DNA of 36,614 nucleotides from Crenothrix polyspora (GTDB taxonomy: Bacteria > Pseudomonadota > Gammaproteobacteria > Methylococcales > Methylomonadaceae): the NCBI GenBank assembly GCA_945903675.1, contig CAMDOP010000003.1, positions 1 to 36,614 on the forward strand. The letters run 5' to 3'. The notes beneath the pieces are model-generated. The model had not been told where the DNA came from. It searched no databases and was given only the letters and a program-made list of their open reading frames with translations. The first letter of the stretch is position 1; every line of letters begins with the position of its first letter. Positions 18,767-28,359 of the stretch are shown here, piece by piece. Position numbers and translations under genes: made by a program.

Positions 18767-19369
18767 TTAAGGCGTACAGTTAATGATAACTTCATGGCTA
18801 TAGCCACCGATCTCTTCATTGTTCAAGATATAAATAGCACTGTAACGGCGTGACTCAGGCTTGCCTAATTGCAATAAAGGTCGCACATCCATAAAAGGTG
18901 AAATACTGGCTCGATGCAGCAACGTCCATTCTGTATCACCTTCTCGCATGCTATAAATATTGACACCATCACTATTATATTTGCTGAAATTTATAACAAC
19001 CACTCCATCAGCTAAATCCTTTCCGTTTAATTCTGGATAAGAGACGCTGAGATCAAGACTGATATTTTTCCCTGCAATATCCAAATAAGCACCCAGTCCT
19101 TCGCTATAAGTAGGTTGTGATTTAATCCTGTGTGACTCTGCACTTACTAAGTTGATGACGTTATCACAACAACCATTTTTATCTGCTGCCTGTTTAGCTT
19201 GTGTCGCGACATTATTGAACTGCTTAATTTTTGCATGAAAATCAGCTTTAGCTGCTGTCAATACCGCCAAATCAGCAGCATTTATTTTATTATTAGCACT
19301 AATTTGAGCTAGAAAATGATCAAACCAATCTAAAAACTCATTATCGGCAACCGGTATAAAATCAGACAT
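18767..19369 (-). CDS. Hypothetical protein with helical N-terminus and possible Fn3-like C-terminal domain
   Basis: MSDFIPVADNEFLDWFDHFLAQISANNKINAADLAVLTAAKADFHAKI helical opening; C-terminal VNIYSMREGDTEWTLLHRASISPFMD..RRYSAIYILNNEEIGGYSHEVIINCTP beta-rich. Domain call is inference. Confidence 0.6.
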   Translation of the reverse strand: MSDFIPVADNEFLDWFDHFLAQISANNKINAADLAVLTAAKADFHAKIKQFNNVATQAKQAADKNGCCDNVINLVSAESHRIKSQPTYSEGLGAYLDIAGKNISLDLSVSYPELNGKDLADGVVVINFSKYNSDGVNIYSMREGDTEWTLLHRASISPFMDVRPLLQLGKPESRRYSAIYILNNEEIGGYSHEVIINCTP

Positions 19370-20246
19370 AATAAATTCCTTAACATAAGAATAATAAACA
19401 TGAATAAATAAAGAGGCAGAGGCTTAAGCTAGCCTTGCCAAAACAACCTCGTAAGGTTTAGCAATTAACATTGCGGATTTAGAGCTTTTCTTAAAACGTT
19501 TTGGAAGCATTTAAACCGCCTACAAAACTTGCTGTGCCGATCCATGGAAGTCTTATGCTTGTTCAGGAACACCCCATGAAAGCTAAGTAAGCGTTATATT
19601 CTGTATAAAAAGACGCCATGGCCTTTTAATAAACATATCAGCCGATTCATAGGCTTTGTATAAACTGGCGTAGGTCTTCATTTAATCGGCATGAATACTC
19701 AAAAAATCGGCACGAGTCTTCCAGTAATAGCCAAGTTTTTCTGGGTAATTAACTAGAGGGGCCACCATTCCATTAAGCATCATCTACCATGGGGGTAAAA
19801 TTTCTTTAGCGTCTATGACATCGCTAGACTTTTAAACCGCAGGCATTCAAATTAAATAATTAAGCCCACCGTTTCGCCAACTAAACTAACTAGCCAACCT
19901 TCTCACTCATTTAATGCCCTACTAGAGACTACAGTAATGAAAGACTGTAAAGATATTTAGCTAACCGATGGGCTTGGATGCAGAGTTTATTCGCCTAACA
20001 CTCATCTGGTCAATCCGTAAAACTACTAACTAGAAACATTAGCTGAAAATAAACTCACCATAGAACCCTAATATTTATTATTTACGTTATAAGCTCATTG
20101 GAATAGGTATTTTTACGTATTTTAATCAGCAAAGGTTTATGTCAATATCTAAACCTATTCAGATACTTAGTAACTTCAAGACGCAACAAGACGATATTTC
20201 TAAGCATATCTGAACCTTTCAGCACTCATAATACGGCTAATATCTC

Positions 20247-20504
20247 ATGACTTTACGTACTATTATTTCTTGCGACCAATGCAACTTGCGACGGATAAAA
20301 TCACTAGAGTTTCGCCGTGGCATACTAGACAACACGCTTACAGGAAGACGACTATCTGATGGCCGCTCATGGCAAGAAGCAGACTTTGATTACGCCATTA
20401 GAAATGGCTGGCTTTCTAGCTCAAATGGGCAACATATCTGCCCTAACTGCCAGGCTGAAAATAGTGAACAGATAAGAGCTTACGACCAAATGATTTATAA
20501 ATAG
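20247..20504 (+). CDS. Small hypothetical protein with two CxxC-type pairs (zinc-ribbon-like)
   Basis: SCDQCN and CPNCQ flank the 85-aa protein. Confidence 0.55.
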   Translation: MTLRTIISCDQCNLRRIKSLEFRRGILDNTLTGRRLSDGRSWQEADFDYAIRNGWLSSSNGQHICPNCQAENSEQIRAYDQMIYK

Positions 20505-20529
20505 CTTTTTTGGCTTAACCATTCCCTTT

Positions 20530-21213
20530 TTAAGCTAATAAAGCCGCAATTAGGCCTGTTAAAAAGATGCCATCGAAGGTTCCCGCGCCACCGATGACTG
20601 CAACAGAGGTTCCTAGCTGAGTAATACTTTTAATGCGTAGTATATCGGCCCCTATTAAGACACCTAGCACACCACTAATGTAAGCTAATAGCGAGGCATG
20701 TTCGGGATCAATGATCATAGCTAATAAAGCCGCACTTAAGGGCGCCAAAAAAATGGGCATACCGACACCAAAACCAGGAATTAATTCACTCGAGTTATAA
20801 CTCAACAGCGTAATGGCAAATACCCCAATGATGATTTTTATGGGGTCAATCAGTTGCAAAGAGATGAAATACAGACTTAAGCCTAATGGGATTAAACAGC
20901 CACCGATATTAACTGCAATAATAACTTTATCGCTGAGCTTAGCTGGAGCTATACCCCAAATGACTTTTTGTATCTCCCATTTAACAGGTATGCCCTGTGC
21001 TGGGTTACGCAATTGCAAGAAGGGTACATTAATGCCACTACCCACTAAGGATCCTATCAGCAATACTAAAGTCTCTTCAGGCGTTAAGCCTAATTTGGCA
21101 AAAGCGATCTGAAAGAGATTGACTTGCAATAGTGCAATAAAAAAAACCGCTAGTATAGAAAACAGTAAGGCATATTTTATAGGCATCGCTGATCCTTTAT
21201 GAGATGTATTCAA
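20530..21213 (-). CDS. DUF1614 family membrane protein
   Basis: Polytopic; LIGSLVGSGINVPFLQLRN, NIGGCLIPLGLSLY, VIGGAGTFDGIFLTGLIAALLA match my recollection of DUF1614. Confidence 0.8.
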   Translation of the reverse strand: MNTSHKGSAMPIKYALLFSILAVFFIALLQVNLFQIAFAKLGLTPEETLVLLIGSLVGSGINVPFLQLRNPAQGIPVKWEIQKVIWGIAPAKLSDKVIIAVNIGGCLIPLGLSLYFISLQLIDPIKIIIGVFAITLLSYNSSELIPGFGVGMPIFLAPLSAALLAMIIDPEHASLLAYISGVLGVLIGADILRIKSITQLGTSVAVIGGAGTFDGIFLTGLIAALLA

Positions 21214-21260
21214 TAGTATACCTTTGCCAAAATGGCAGGGTGATTTCTAAGGCTTAAGAC

Positions 21261-22166
21261 TCAATCTTCCAATTGCTGTATACCGTCTAACCACCATTTA
21301 GGCTGCACACTCGCTTTAGGTTTAACAAAATGCCAGATTTCCTTAATCTGTTCAGTAGAGCCGTTGAGGTCTTCGCGCATAATGGCATCAAATAACACCG
21401 TAGCTTGCAGCTCATTGCCTATTTCTCTTACTTCTAACAATTCAGCGTCTAACTTTAGTAAATCAGTAACATTATCAGTAGACGTTGCTTTGAGTTGAGA
21501 TTGAATTTCTGCAAACACTTTGTCCGTGGTTAAGCCTCTGATTTCGGCTAAATCTTTAGCATCCCAAGCTTTTTGCAAAGAACTATAAGCCATTTTCGCA
21601 CCGGCCAAGAAAGCGTTACTATCAAAGCCTTCGGGAACCTTACTTTGTTGTGCATTCTGGCTGGCAGAGGAGTCCATCTGCTTTTTAAATAATAAATCTG
21701 TATTGATACCCGTCTGATTAGACGGCATTGTTTGTGATTGGGCATTATTAGCACTGCGTTGGTAAGACTGCTGTTGCGCAGCACCGGCTTTAGCGGCAAA
21801 TAATTTATACAGCAGATAAGCCATGCCGGCTAAAACCAGAATATCCATAAAATTAATATTCTCAAAAGCGCCGCCGAAGAATAAAGCGCCTAATAGGCCA
21901 CCTAAAGCTAAACCGCCTAGCATGCCCATCATTCCGCCTCGTTGAGACATGCCTTGTCTCGCCATCTGATTCTGAGTCGTTGCCTGCTGTTGACTGGCAG
22001 TACGACTGGGTGGCAATGCTGAACGTTGGAACGGTGCATTATAAGAGGGTCTGCTACCGAAAGAACTGCCGCCACCAAAACGCTTGGCTTCAGCATCGGT
22101 CATTCCCGATAACACTAAGCAAACGCCGATAACCAAGAAAGCAACCATAGAGCTATATTTGTTCAT
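21261..22166 (-). CDS. Tim44-like domain-containing protein
   Basis: Signal/TM N-terminus, AKRFGGGSSFGSRPSYNAPFQR low-complexity, GGMMGMLGGLALGGLLGALFFGGAFENINFMDILVLAGMAYLLYKLF, C-terminal Tim44-like KAWDAKDLAEIRGLTTDKVFAEIQSQL. Confidence 0.85.
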   Translation of the reverse strand: MNKYSSMVAFLVIGVCLVLSGMTDAEAKRFGGGSSFGSRPSYNAPFQRSALPPSRTASQQQATTQNQMARQGMSQRGGMMGMLGGLALGGLLGALFFGGAFENINFMDILVLAGMAYLLYKLFAAKAGAAQQQSYQRSANNAQSQTMPSNQTGINTDLLFKKQMDSSASQNAQQSKVPEGFDSNAFLAGAKMAYSSLQKAWDAKDLAEIRGLTTDKVFAEIQSQLKATSTDNVTDLLKLDAELLEVREIGNELQATVLFDAIMREDLNGSTEQIKEIWHFVKPKASVQPKWWLDGIQQLED

Positions 22167-22326
22167 GAAATCACCTACGTGAAATTAAGTTGTCATTGTT
22201 TTAGTTTATAATCATGGATCATACCTGTACTTAGCACTTAAGACTAAGCCAAAGCGTTGGTTTTAAAGTATGATGACTACAAGTTAGCTGGATTTTTACT
22301 ACTGTCAATAATATAACATAGGCCGC

Positions 22327-22728
22327 ATGCTTCCAACACTACGCAAATTTTTGATCATTTTTCTAACGATACTGCAATTGTTTGCCCCGTTAGTACATGC
22401 TCATGCGAGTGAATCCTCTAGCAATCAAGGCTTGCATGTACCAGGACTGGAACACTATAGCCTCCACCATGAATCGATTGCTTATAGTAAAGCCCCCGCT
22501 CTTCATGCCTGCATCGATGGCATAATGGTTGGTGTCGGCTTAGGTCTTAAACAAAAGCTAAGTACCACACAAGCAGATACGGACAACGGCTTTTATCTGC
22601 CCATGCAGAGGCCACCCTTATCAATCGTGGCTTTACCATTAAAATGCTATGGTTCAGAACCAGCCCAACCTTTACTGGCTAGGTTATTGTCCTCACCACC
22701 CCCTTCTCGAGCCCCTCCTAGCTTTTAA
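22327..22728 (+). CDS. His-rich secreted small protein preceding metal-efflux operon (hypothetical)
   Basis: N-terminal hydrophobic signal LIIFLTILQLFAPLVHAHAS; HVPGLEHYSLHHES; Pro-rich C-terminal SPPPSRAPPSF; codirectional with the following RND genes. Confidence 0.65.
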   Translation: MLPTLRKFLIIFLTILQLFAPLVHAHASESSSNQGLHVPGLEHYSLHHESIAYSKAPALHACIDGIMVGVGLGLKQKLSTTQADTDNGFYLPMQRPPLSIVALPLKCYGSEPAQPLLARLLSSPPPSRAPPSF

Positions 22729-22745
22729 AGCCACCTCACGTCTCA

Positions 22746-22791
22746 AGATACTTTAGGTATCTTTATAAATAAACGCCAGCGCGCGTTTTTA
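22746..22791 (+). promoter_or_regulatory. Tandem stem-loops, second followed by a T run (candidate attenuator/terminator)
   Basis: AAGATAC-tttag-GTATCTT, then AAACGC-cagcgc-GCGTTTTTA, in the gap between the small protein and the tolC-like gene. Confidence 0.45.
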
Positions 22792-22826
22792 TCCTATCAC
22801 GCGGTGATATCCGCATTGAGCTTACT

Positions 22827-24146
22827 ATGTTTTTCTTAGACATGTTCAGAAAACCTGAGCCCTATCTCCCGCTAGTGCCAGTTTTTTTTCTAGCAGCACT
22901 ATTATTATTATTATTGGCCTTACCGATACCTGCTCAGGCTTTAGCCTCAGATTGGCTAAAATCAGAAACAGCCCATGCCGTCGATCATCAAGATCCTATT
23001 GTTATTGATGCCACGCTAAACTTGGTTAAGCTCATTGATTTAACCATGGAAAAATATCCGGATACTACTTGGTTATCAGCCTTAGAAGAAGAAGCGGCAG
23101 CGATAAACGACCGGAGTAAAAGTTGGACAGCTGGAGCAACACAAGCTTCCTTGGGCTATCAGTCTATCAGTTCTTTTAAGCTGAACTACGGCACAGTAGG
23201 ACTACAAGTACCTCTTTGGAATTTAGGTCAACGCGATGCCGAACATCAACTGGCCAGCCAAGCAGAAACGAGTGCCGAAGCGCAAGCGGCGGCTATTAAA
23301 TTACGAGTGGCTGGATTAGTTAGAGGTGCTTTATGGGACATGTATCTTGCTAAAATACGCTATGAACAAGCACAATCTGAGCTAGAAATCTATGAGCGCT
23401 TATTAAGCAGCATAAAGCGCCGGGTTGAACTAGGTGACTTACCCCGTGCTGATGAATTATTGGCAAAATCTGAGTTATTGCAGAAACGCTCAACGTTTAC
23501 CATGGCTGAAGCAGAACTCATGCATAGCCGTAAACGCTACACCTCCATCACGCAAATCAACAAAATACCGTTACATTATGAAGAAGCCTTAGTCGCTATA
23601 AAGGATTTCGGACAAAATCATCCTACCTTAGCTGCCATTAATCATCAGATTGAACACAAACGAGCCGAACTTAATGCTCTTAAAGCCATAGGCTCTGGTC
23701 AAAGCCATGCGATTGCTGGCTTACTAAGCGATGAAAGTAATGATCCCCGCAGCAATAAAGCCGAGTTTTTTAATGTAGGTGTCATCGTGCCTTTTGGTGG
23801 CAGTGTTCATGCACAACCCCATATTGCGGCTATTAATGTAGAGCTCAATAAACTCATCGCTGAAAGCGCCCAAATGAACCGTAGTTTAGAGCAAGCCCAT
23901 CACGAAGCTGAACATAATCTGGAAGTTAATCGTGTTGAACTCGATACCGCTAATGAACAGAAAACCGTTTCAGAAGAGTTGTTAACTATGACTCGACTAG
24001 CCTTTTCGGTGGGTGAAATAAATTTATTGGATTTATTAAAAATCGAATCTAGAACCCACCTAGCCATACTTTATGCTAAAGAACGTGCTGTCATGCTACA
24101 ACGAGATAAAGCGCTATATAACCAAGCCGTAGGGATCATGCCATGA
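22827..24146 (+). CDS. TolC-family outer-membrane efflux protein
   Basis: Long helical region, LASQAETSAEAQAAAIKLRVAGLVRGALWDMYLAKIRYEQA, FSVGEINLLDLLKIESRTH; 4-bp overlap with adaptor gene. Confidence 0.85.
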   Translation: MFFLDMFRKPEPYLPLVPVFFLAALLLLLLALPIPAQALASDWLKSETAHAVDHQDPIVIDATLNLVKLIDLTMEKYPDTTWLSALEEEAAAINDRSKSWTAGATQASLGYQSISSFKLNYGTVGLQVPLWNLGQRDAEHQLASQAETSAEAQAAAIKLRVAGLVRGALWDMYLAKIRYEQAQSELEIYERLLSSIKRRVELGDLPRADELLAKSELLQKRSTFTMAEAELMHSRKRYTSITQINKIPLHYEEALVAIKDFGQNHPTLAAINHQIEHKRAELNALKAIGSGQSHAIAGLLSDESNDPRSNKAEFFNVGVIVPFGGSVHAQPHIAAINVELNKLIAESAQMNRSLEQAHHEAEHNLEVNRVELDTANEQKTVSEELLTMTRLAFSVGEINLLDLLKIESRTHLAILYAKERAVMLQRDKALYNQAVGIMP

Positions 24147-25294
24147 ATCGATCTAAGTGCAAGATACAACAAACAAAAGTCAAAACATCGGCTGTATTAT
24201 GTGTGCTCTTAATTAGCTTAGGCAGCGTTGCCACTGCAATTGCCGCTGAAAACACTATCGCTATCAGCCAAGAGTATGTGACTAATTTAGGTATTATTCT
24301 AGGTAAACTCACACCGGCCAAACAAATACCCTTATTAACAGCGCCAGCCAAAGTCGTTATTCCACCCGAGCATGAGTACATCGTCAGTGCGTCACAAGCC
24401 GGACTGATTACTAAACTCAATGCCGCACTGGGCGATACTGTTAAAAAAGGCCAAATATTAGCTCAGCTAAACAGTCCAGACTTTCTATCGATGCAACGTC
24501 TTTATCTGAAAGCCGTCAGCGAAATGCTATTAAGTTCGCTTAGTTATCAGCGTGATCAAAAGCTGGCAGCCGAAGGCGTCATTGCCGAACGACGCTGGCA
24601 GGAAACCAACAGCCTTCATAATACCTTTGTCTCTGAAGTGAATGAGCATAAGCAATTATTAGAAATTGCTGGCATGACTAGCGAGGAAATTAATAGACTG
24701 ACCAAGACCCGTCAATTAAGCAGCCAACTGAATGTACATGCGCCTATTTCAGGAGTGGTCATGGATCGTATGGCGGTAGCAGGTGAACGTATGGATATCT
24801 TGGCACCGCTCTACCGTATCGCTAATCTGGACGAGCTTTGGTTAGAAATTAATATTCCTCATGAACATATAGGCCAAATTAAAATCGGTGATCAAGTTCA
24901 CATTGAAAATAGTCCTATTGATGCAGTAATAACCTTATTAGGGCAAAGCGTTAATCCAGAAAATCAAACCTTACTAGCACGAGCGACGATCAAGGACTCT
25001 AAAGATATTATTAAGCAGCACGCCTCAGTGCGTGCTGGGCAATCGATTAATACCCAAATTATTCAAGCCAGCGATAATGCTGTTTTTAGAGTGCCCAATA
25101 CCGCCATTGCCCAAAACGATGGCCTCGCTTATATTTTTATCCGTACTCAAAACGGTTTTACTGTCAGCCCCATTACTGTTATTGGTAAACAAGGTGATGA
25201 ATCCATCATAAGCGGAAACTTAACAGGTGATGAAAATATTGCTATTAAAGGCGCCGTGGCACTAAAAGCCAACTGGCTGGGCTTAGGAGTTTAA
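24143..25294 (+). CDS. Efflux RND transporter periplasmic adaptor (CusB/CzcB-like)
   Basis: VSASQAGLITKLNAALGDTVKKGQILAQLNSPDFL; VHAPISGVVMDRMAVAGERMD; NLDELWLEINIPHEHIGQIKIGDQVHI. Confidence 0.9.
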   Translation: MNRSKCKIQQTKVKTSAVLCVLLISLGSVATAIAAENTIAISQEYVTNLGIILGKLTPAKQIPLLTAPAKVVIPPEHEYIVSASQAGLITKLNAALGDTVKKGQILAQLNSPDFLSMQRLYLKAVSEMLLSSLSYQRDQKLAAEGVIAERRWQETNSLHNTFVSEVNEHKQLLEIAGMTSEEINRLTKTRQLSSQLNVHAPISGVVMDRMAVAGERMDILAPLYRIANLDELWLEINIPHEHIGQIKIGDQVHIENSPIDAVITLLGQSVNPENQTLLARATIKDSKDIIKQHASVRAGQSINTQIIQASDNAVFRVPNTAIAQNDGLAYIFIRTQNGFTVSPITVIGKQGDESIISGNLTGDENIAIKGAVALKANWLGLGV

Positions 25295-25296
25295 TT

Positions 25297-28200
25297 ATGG
25301 GGGGTCTTATCCGTTTTGCGCTCAGCCAGCGCTTACTCATGATGATTGCCGTACTGCTGCTTTCAGGTGCTGGTTATTACGCTTTTAAAAATATTCCTAT
25401 CGATGCCTTTCCTGAAGTGTCACCGACACAGGTAAAGATCATCGTTAAAGCGGCTGGCATGACCCCTGAAGAAGTGGAGGCCCGTATTACAGCCCCCATT
25501 GAAATTGAACTGCTAGGCATTCCCCATCAGACCATGCTGCGTTCTATTGCCAAATATGCCTTAACCGATATTACCGTTGATTTTTCTGAAGGCACTGATA
25601 TTTATTGGGCCCGTCAGCAAATTGCCGAACGCCTCAATTCCTTATGGACTAATTTACCTGCTGGAGTACAAGGTGGCATAGCCCCAATGACTACGCCCTT
25701 GGGTGAAATGTTTATGTTTTCTATAGAAGGCGGCGACTTAAGCCTCATGGAGCGCCGAGATTTACTGGATTGGGTCATACGTCCGGCACTGAGAACGGTT
25801 TCTGGAGTCGCTGATGTTAATTCCTTAGGCGGGTTGGTGAGAAGTTTTGAAGTCACGCCAGATAATACTAGGCTGACTGCCAGAGGCATCAGCATAGAAA
25901 AACTCATGGCGACCTTGCAAAACAATAACCGTAATGACGGTGCAGGTCGGATGAGTGATGGTGAAGAAGCCCTCATTGTGCGTGCAGAAGGCCGCATTAA
26001 AACCTTGGCAGATGTCAGTACGTTAGTCGTCGATAATAAAAATGGCATTCCTATTACCGTTGCTGATGTTGCCGATGTGAATATCGGCGCCTTAACACGC
26101 TATGGAGCCGTCAGTAAGAATGGTGAAGGTGAATCAGTAACAGGGTTGGTACTGAGTTTACGAGGTGCTAACGCCAGAAAAACCATCACCGGAATAGAGC
26201 AGAAACTTGCGCAAATTAGCCCTAGCTTTCCTAAAGGCGTCACTGCCCAAGTCTTCTACAATCGTGGCGACTTAGTCGACAAAGCAGTCAGCACGGTTTT
26301 ACATGCTTTACTGGAAGCGGTTGCCTTGGTCATCGTCTTATTGATTTTATTTTTAGGTAATTTACGTGCAGCCTTAGTTGTGGCTTTAGCCCTGCCACTA
26401 GCCGCGCTATTTACCTTTATATTAATGAAAACCATGGACATGTCAGCAAACTTGATGAGTTTGGGCGGCTTGGCTATTGCCATTGGTATGCTGGTCGATG
26501 CCGCAGTCGTGGTGGTTGAAAATGTCATTACCCATTTAGCCAACGTCGAAAAAGCCCAACGTTTACCTCGACTACATGTCATTTATAGAGCAACCTGTGA
26601 AGTGGCGGGCCCTGTTACTTCTGGTATATTAATTATAATTATTGTTTTTTTACCCTTGCTTACCCTGCAAGGCTTAGAAGGCAAATTATTTACACCTGTT
26701 GCTTTAACGATCGTCTTTGCGCTCAGCGGTTCGTTGATCTTGTCACTCACTGTAATCCCTGTGCTAGCCTCTTATTTGCTTAAAGAAGTCTCACACGAAG
26801 AACCATGGCTGCCCAGACAATTACAAAAAGCTTATCAACCCGCTTTATTATGGTGCTTAGCGCATAGTCAACGCGTATTTACGGCAGCAGGAATCTTATT
26901 GGCCATCACGGTACTGGTCTTTACCCAAATAGGCAGTACCTTTATGCCGACTATGGATGAAGGTGATATTATTTTACAGCTAGAGAAATTACCGTCGATC
27001 ACTTTGGCACAATCCGTCGCCTTAGATGAGCAGGTACAAAAAAATCTGCTTAAACATATCCCAGAAATAGCCACTATTGTTTCTCGAGTCGGCGCGGATG
27101 AACTCGGTCTTGATCCTATGGGTTTAAATGAAACCGATACTTTCTTAGTACTTAAACCTAAAGATCAATGGCGTATGGCGACTAAAGATGCTTTGATCGA
27201 AGAAATACGCAAGATCATGGCTCAAACCCCTGGCATCGCTTTCGGCTTTACCCAACCCATAGAAATGCGTGTATCAGAAATGCTCACAGGGACACGCGGT
27301 GATGTCGCTGTTAAATTATTCGGTACCGACCTAGCCGTTTTAAATGAGAAAGCTAATGCCATTGCCGAAACCTTAAGGCATATAAAAGGCTCTAGCGATG
27401 TCTTTGCCAAACAAAATGATGGTATGCAGTTTTTATCGGTAAGTATCAATAAATTGGCTGCGGGTCGTCTAGGTCTGGATAGCGACAGCATAGAAACACT
27501 ATTACGCGCCCAAATTGAAGGCTTAAACTTAGGCATCGTACAAGAAGGCATTAAACGTACACCGTTGATTTTACGTGGCAGGAGCAATACCGCTAATTTT
27601 GACGATCTACAAATTAGCTTAGCTAATGGCAGTCATGTGCCGGTATCGACCATAGCCACTATAAAAAAAGTTGAGGGCGTGGTCTCTGTTAGTCGAGAGC
27701 GTGGACAACGTTTTGTAGTGATCCGCAGTAATGTACAAGATCGTGATTTAGTCGGCTTTGTCGAAGAAGCGCGTAAAGCTGTTGCCGAAAAGGTAGACTT
27801 GCCCACCGGCTATACGCTTGAGTTTGGTGGTCAATTTGAAAACCAACAACGTGCTGCAGCCACACTGTCCTTAGTGGTGCCTATTTCCCTAGTGTTGATA
27901 TTTTTGCTGTTGTTTTCAACCTTCGGCTCAGTACGTCAGGCAGCCCTAGTGCTGTCTAATATTCCTCTGGCCATGGTCGGCGGGGTATTTGCTCTTTGGC
28001 TTTCTGGTGAATATTTATCAGTGCCGGCTTCTGTGGGCTTTATCGCTTTATTGGGTATTGCAGTCCTTAATGGCGTGGTCATGGTCAGTTATTTCAATCA
28101 ACTCAAAGCAACCGGCATGGACTTGCTACAAGTAGTCACCTTAGGCTCATCGCGACGCTTAAGACCCGTATTAATGACGGCCAGCATCGCTGCCTTTGGC

Positions 28201-28359
28201 TTAATTCCCTTGTTATTTGCCAGTGGCCCAGGTTCGGAGATTCAAAGACCCTTAGCCATCGTAGTCATTGGCGGCTTAATTTCGTCAACCTTTTTAACCT
28301 TATTCTTATTGCCGATACTATATAAACTATTCGGTTTACCTAAGGAGATAACAGCATGA
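25297..28359 (+). CDS. CusA/CzcA-family heavy-metal efflux RND transporter
   Basis: MGGLIRFALSQRLLMMIAVLLLSGAGYYAFKNIPIDAFPEVSPTQVKI; TM4 motif AIGMLVDAAVVVVENV; GFTQPIEMRVSEMLTGTRGDVAVKLFG. Confidence 0.94.
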   Translation: MGGLIRFALSQRLLMMIAVLLLSGAGYYAFKNIPIDAFPEVSPTQVKIIVKAAGMTPEEVEARITAPIEIELLGIPHQTMLRSIAKYALTDITVDFSEGTDIYWARQQIAERLNSLWTNLPAGVQGGIAPMTTPLGEMFMFSIEGGDLSLMERRDLLDWVIRPALRTVSGVADVNSLGGLVRSFEVTPDNTRLTARGISIEKLMATLQNNNRNDGAGRMSDGEEALIVRAEGRIKTLADVSTLVVDNKNGIPITVADVADVNIGALTRYGAVSKNGEGESVTGLVLSLRGANARKTITGIEQKLAQISPSFPKGVTAQVFYNRGDLVDKAVSTVLHALLEAVALVIVLLILFLGNLRAALVVALALPLAALFTFILMKTMDMSANLMSLGGLAIAIGMLVDAAVVVVENVITHLANVEKAQRLPRLHVIYRATCEVAGPVTSGILIIIIVFLPLLTLQGLEGKLFTPVALTIVFALSGSLILSLTVIPVLASYLLKEVSHEEPWLPRQLQKAYQPALLWCLAHSQRVFTAAGILLAITVLVFTQIGSTFMPTMDEGDIILQLEKLPSITLAQSVALDEQVQKNLLKHIPEIATIVSRVGADELGLDPMGLNETDTFLVLKPKDQWRMATKDALIEEIRKIMAQTPGIAFGFTQPIEMRVSEMLTGTRGDVAVKLFGTDLAVLNEKANAIAETLRHIKGSSDVFAKQNDGMQFLSVSINKLAAGRLGLDSDSIETLLRAQIEGLNLGIVQEGIKRTPLILRGRSNTANFDDLQISLANGSHVPVSTIATIKKVEGVVSVSRERGQRFVVIRSNVQDRDLVGFVEEARKAVAEKVDLPTGYTLEFGGQFENQQRAAATLSLVVPISLVLIFLLLFSTFGSVRQAALVLSNIPLAMVGGVFALWLSGEYLSVPASVGFIALLGIAVLNGVVMVSYFNQLKATGMDLLQVVTLGSSRRLRPVLMTASIAAFGLIPLLFASGPGSEIQRPLAIVVIGGLISSTFLTLFLLPILYKLFGLPKEITA

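Noticed and set aside
19682-19724. Short imperfect tandem repeat AATCGGCATGAATACTC / AATCGGCACGAGTCTTCC considered as a CRISPR-like repeat
   Set aside because: Only two units, many mismatches and no spacer regularity; no CRISPR array or cas genes in the window.
25614-26048. 144-aa minus-strand ORF inside the second CzcA-like gene
   Set aside because: Antisense to strongly conserved RND coding sequence; S/L/P-rich shadow translation.
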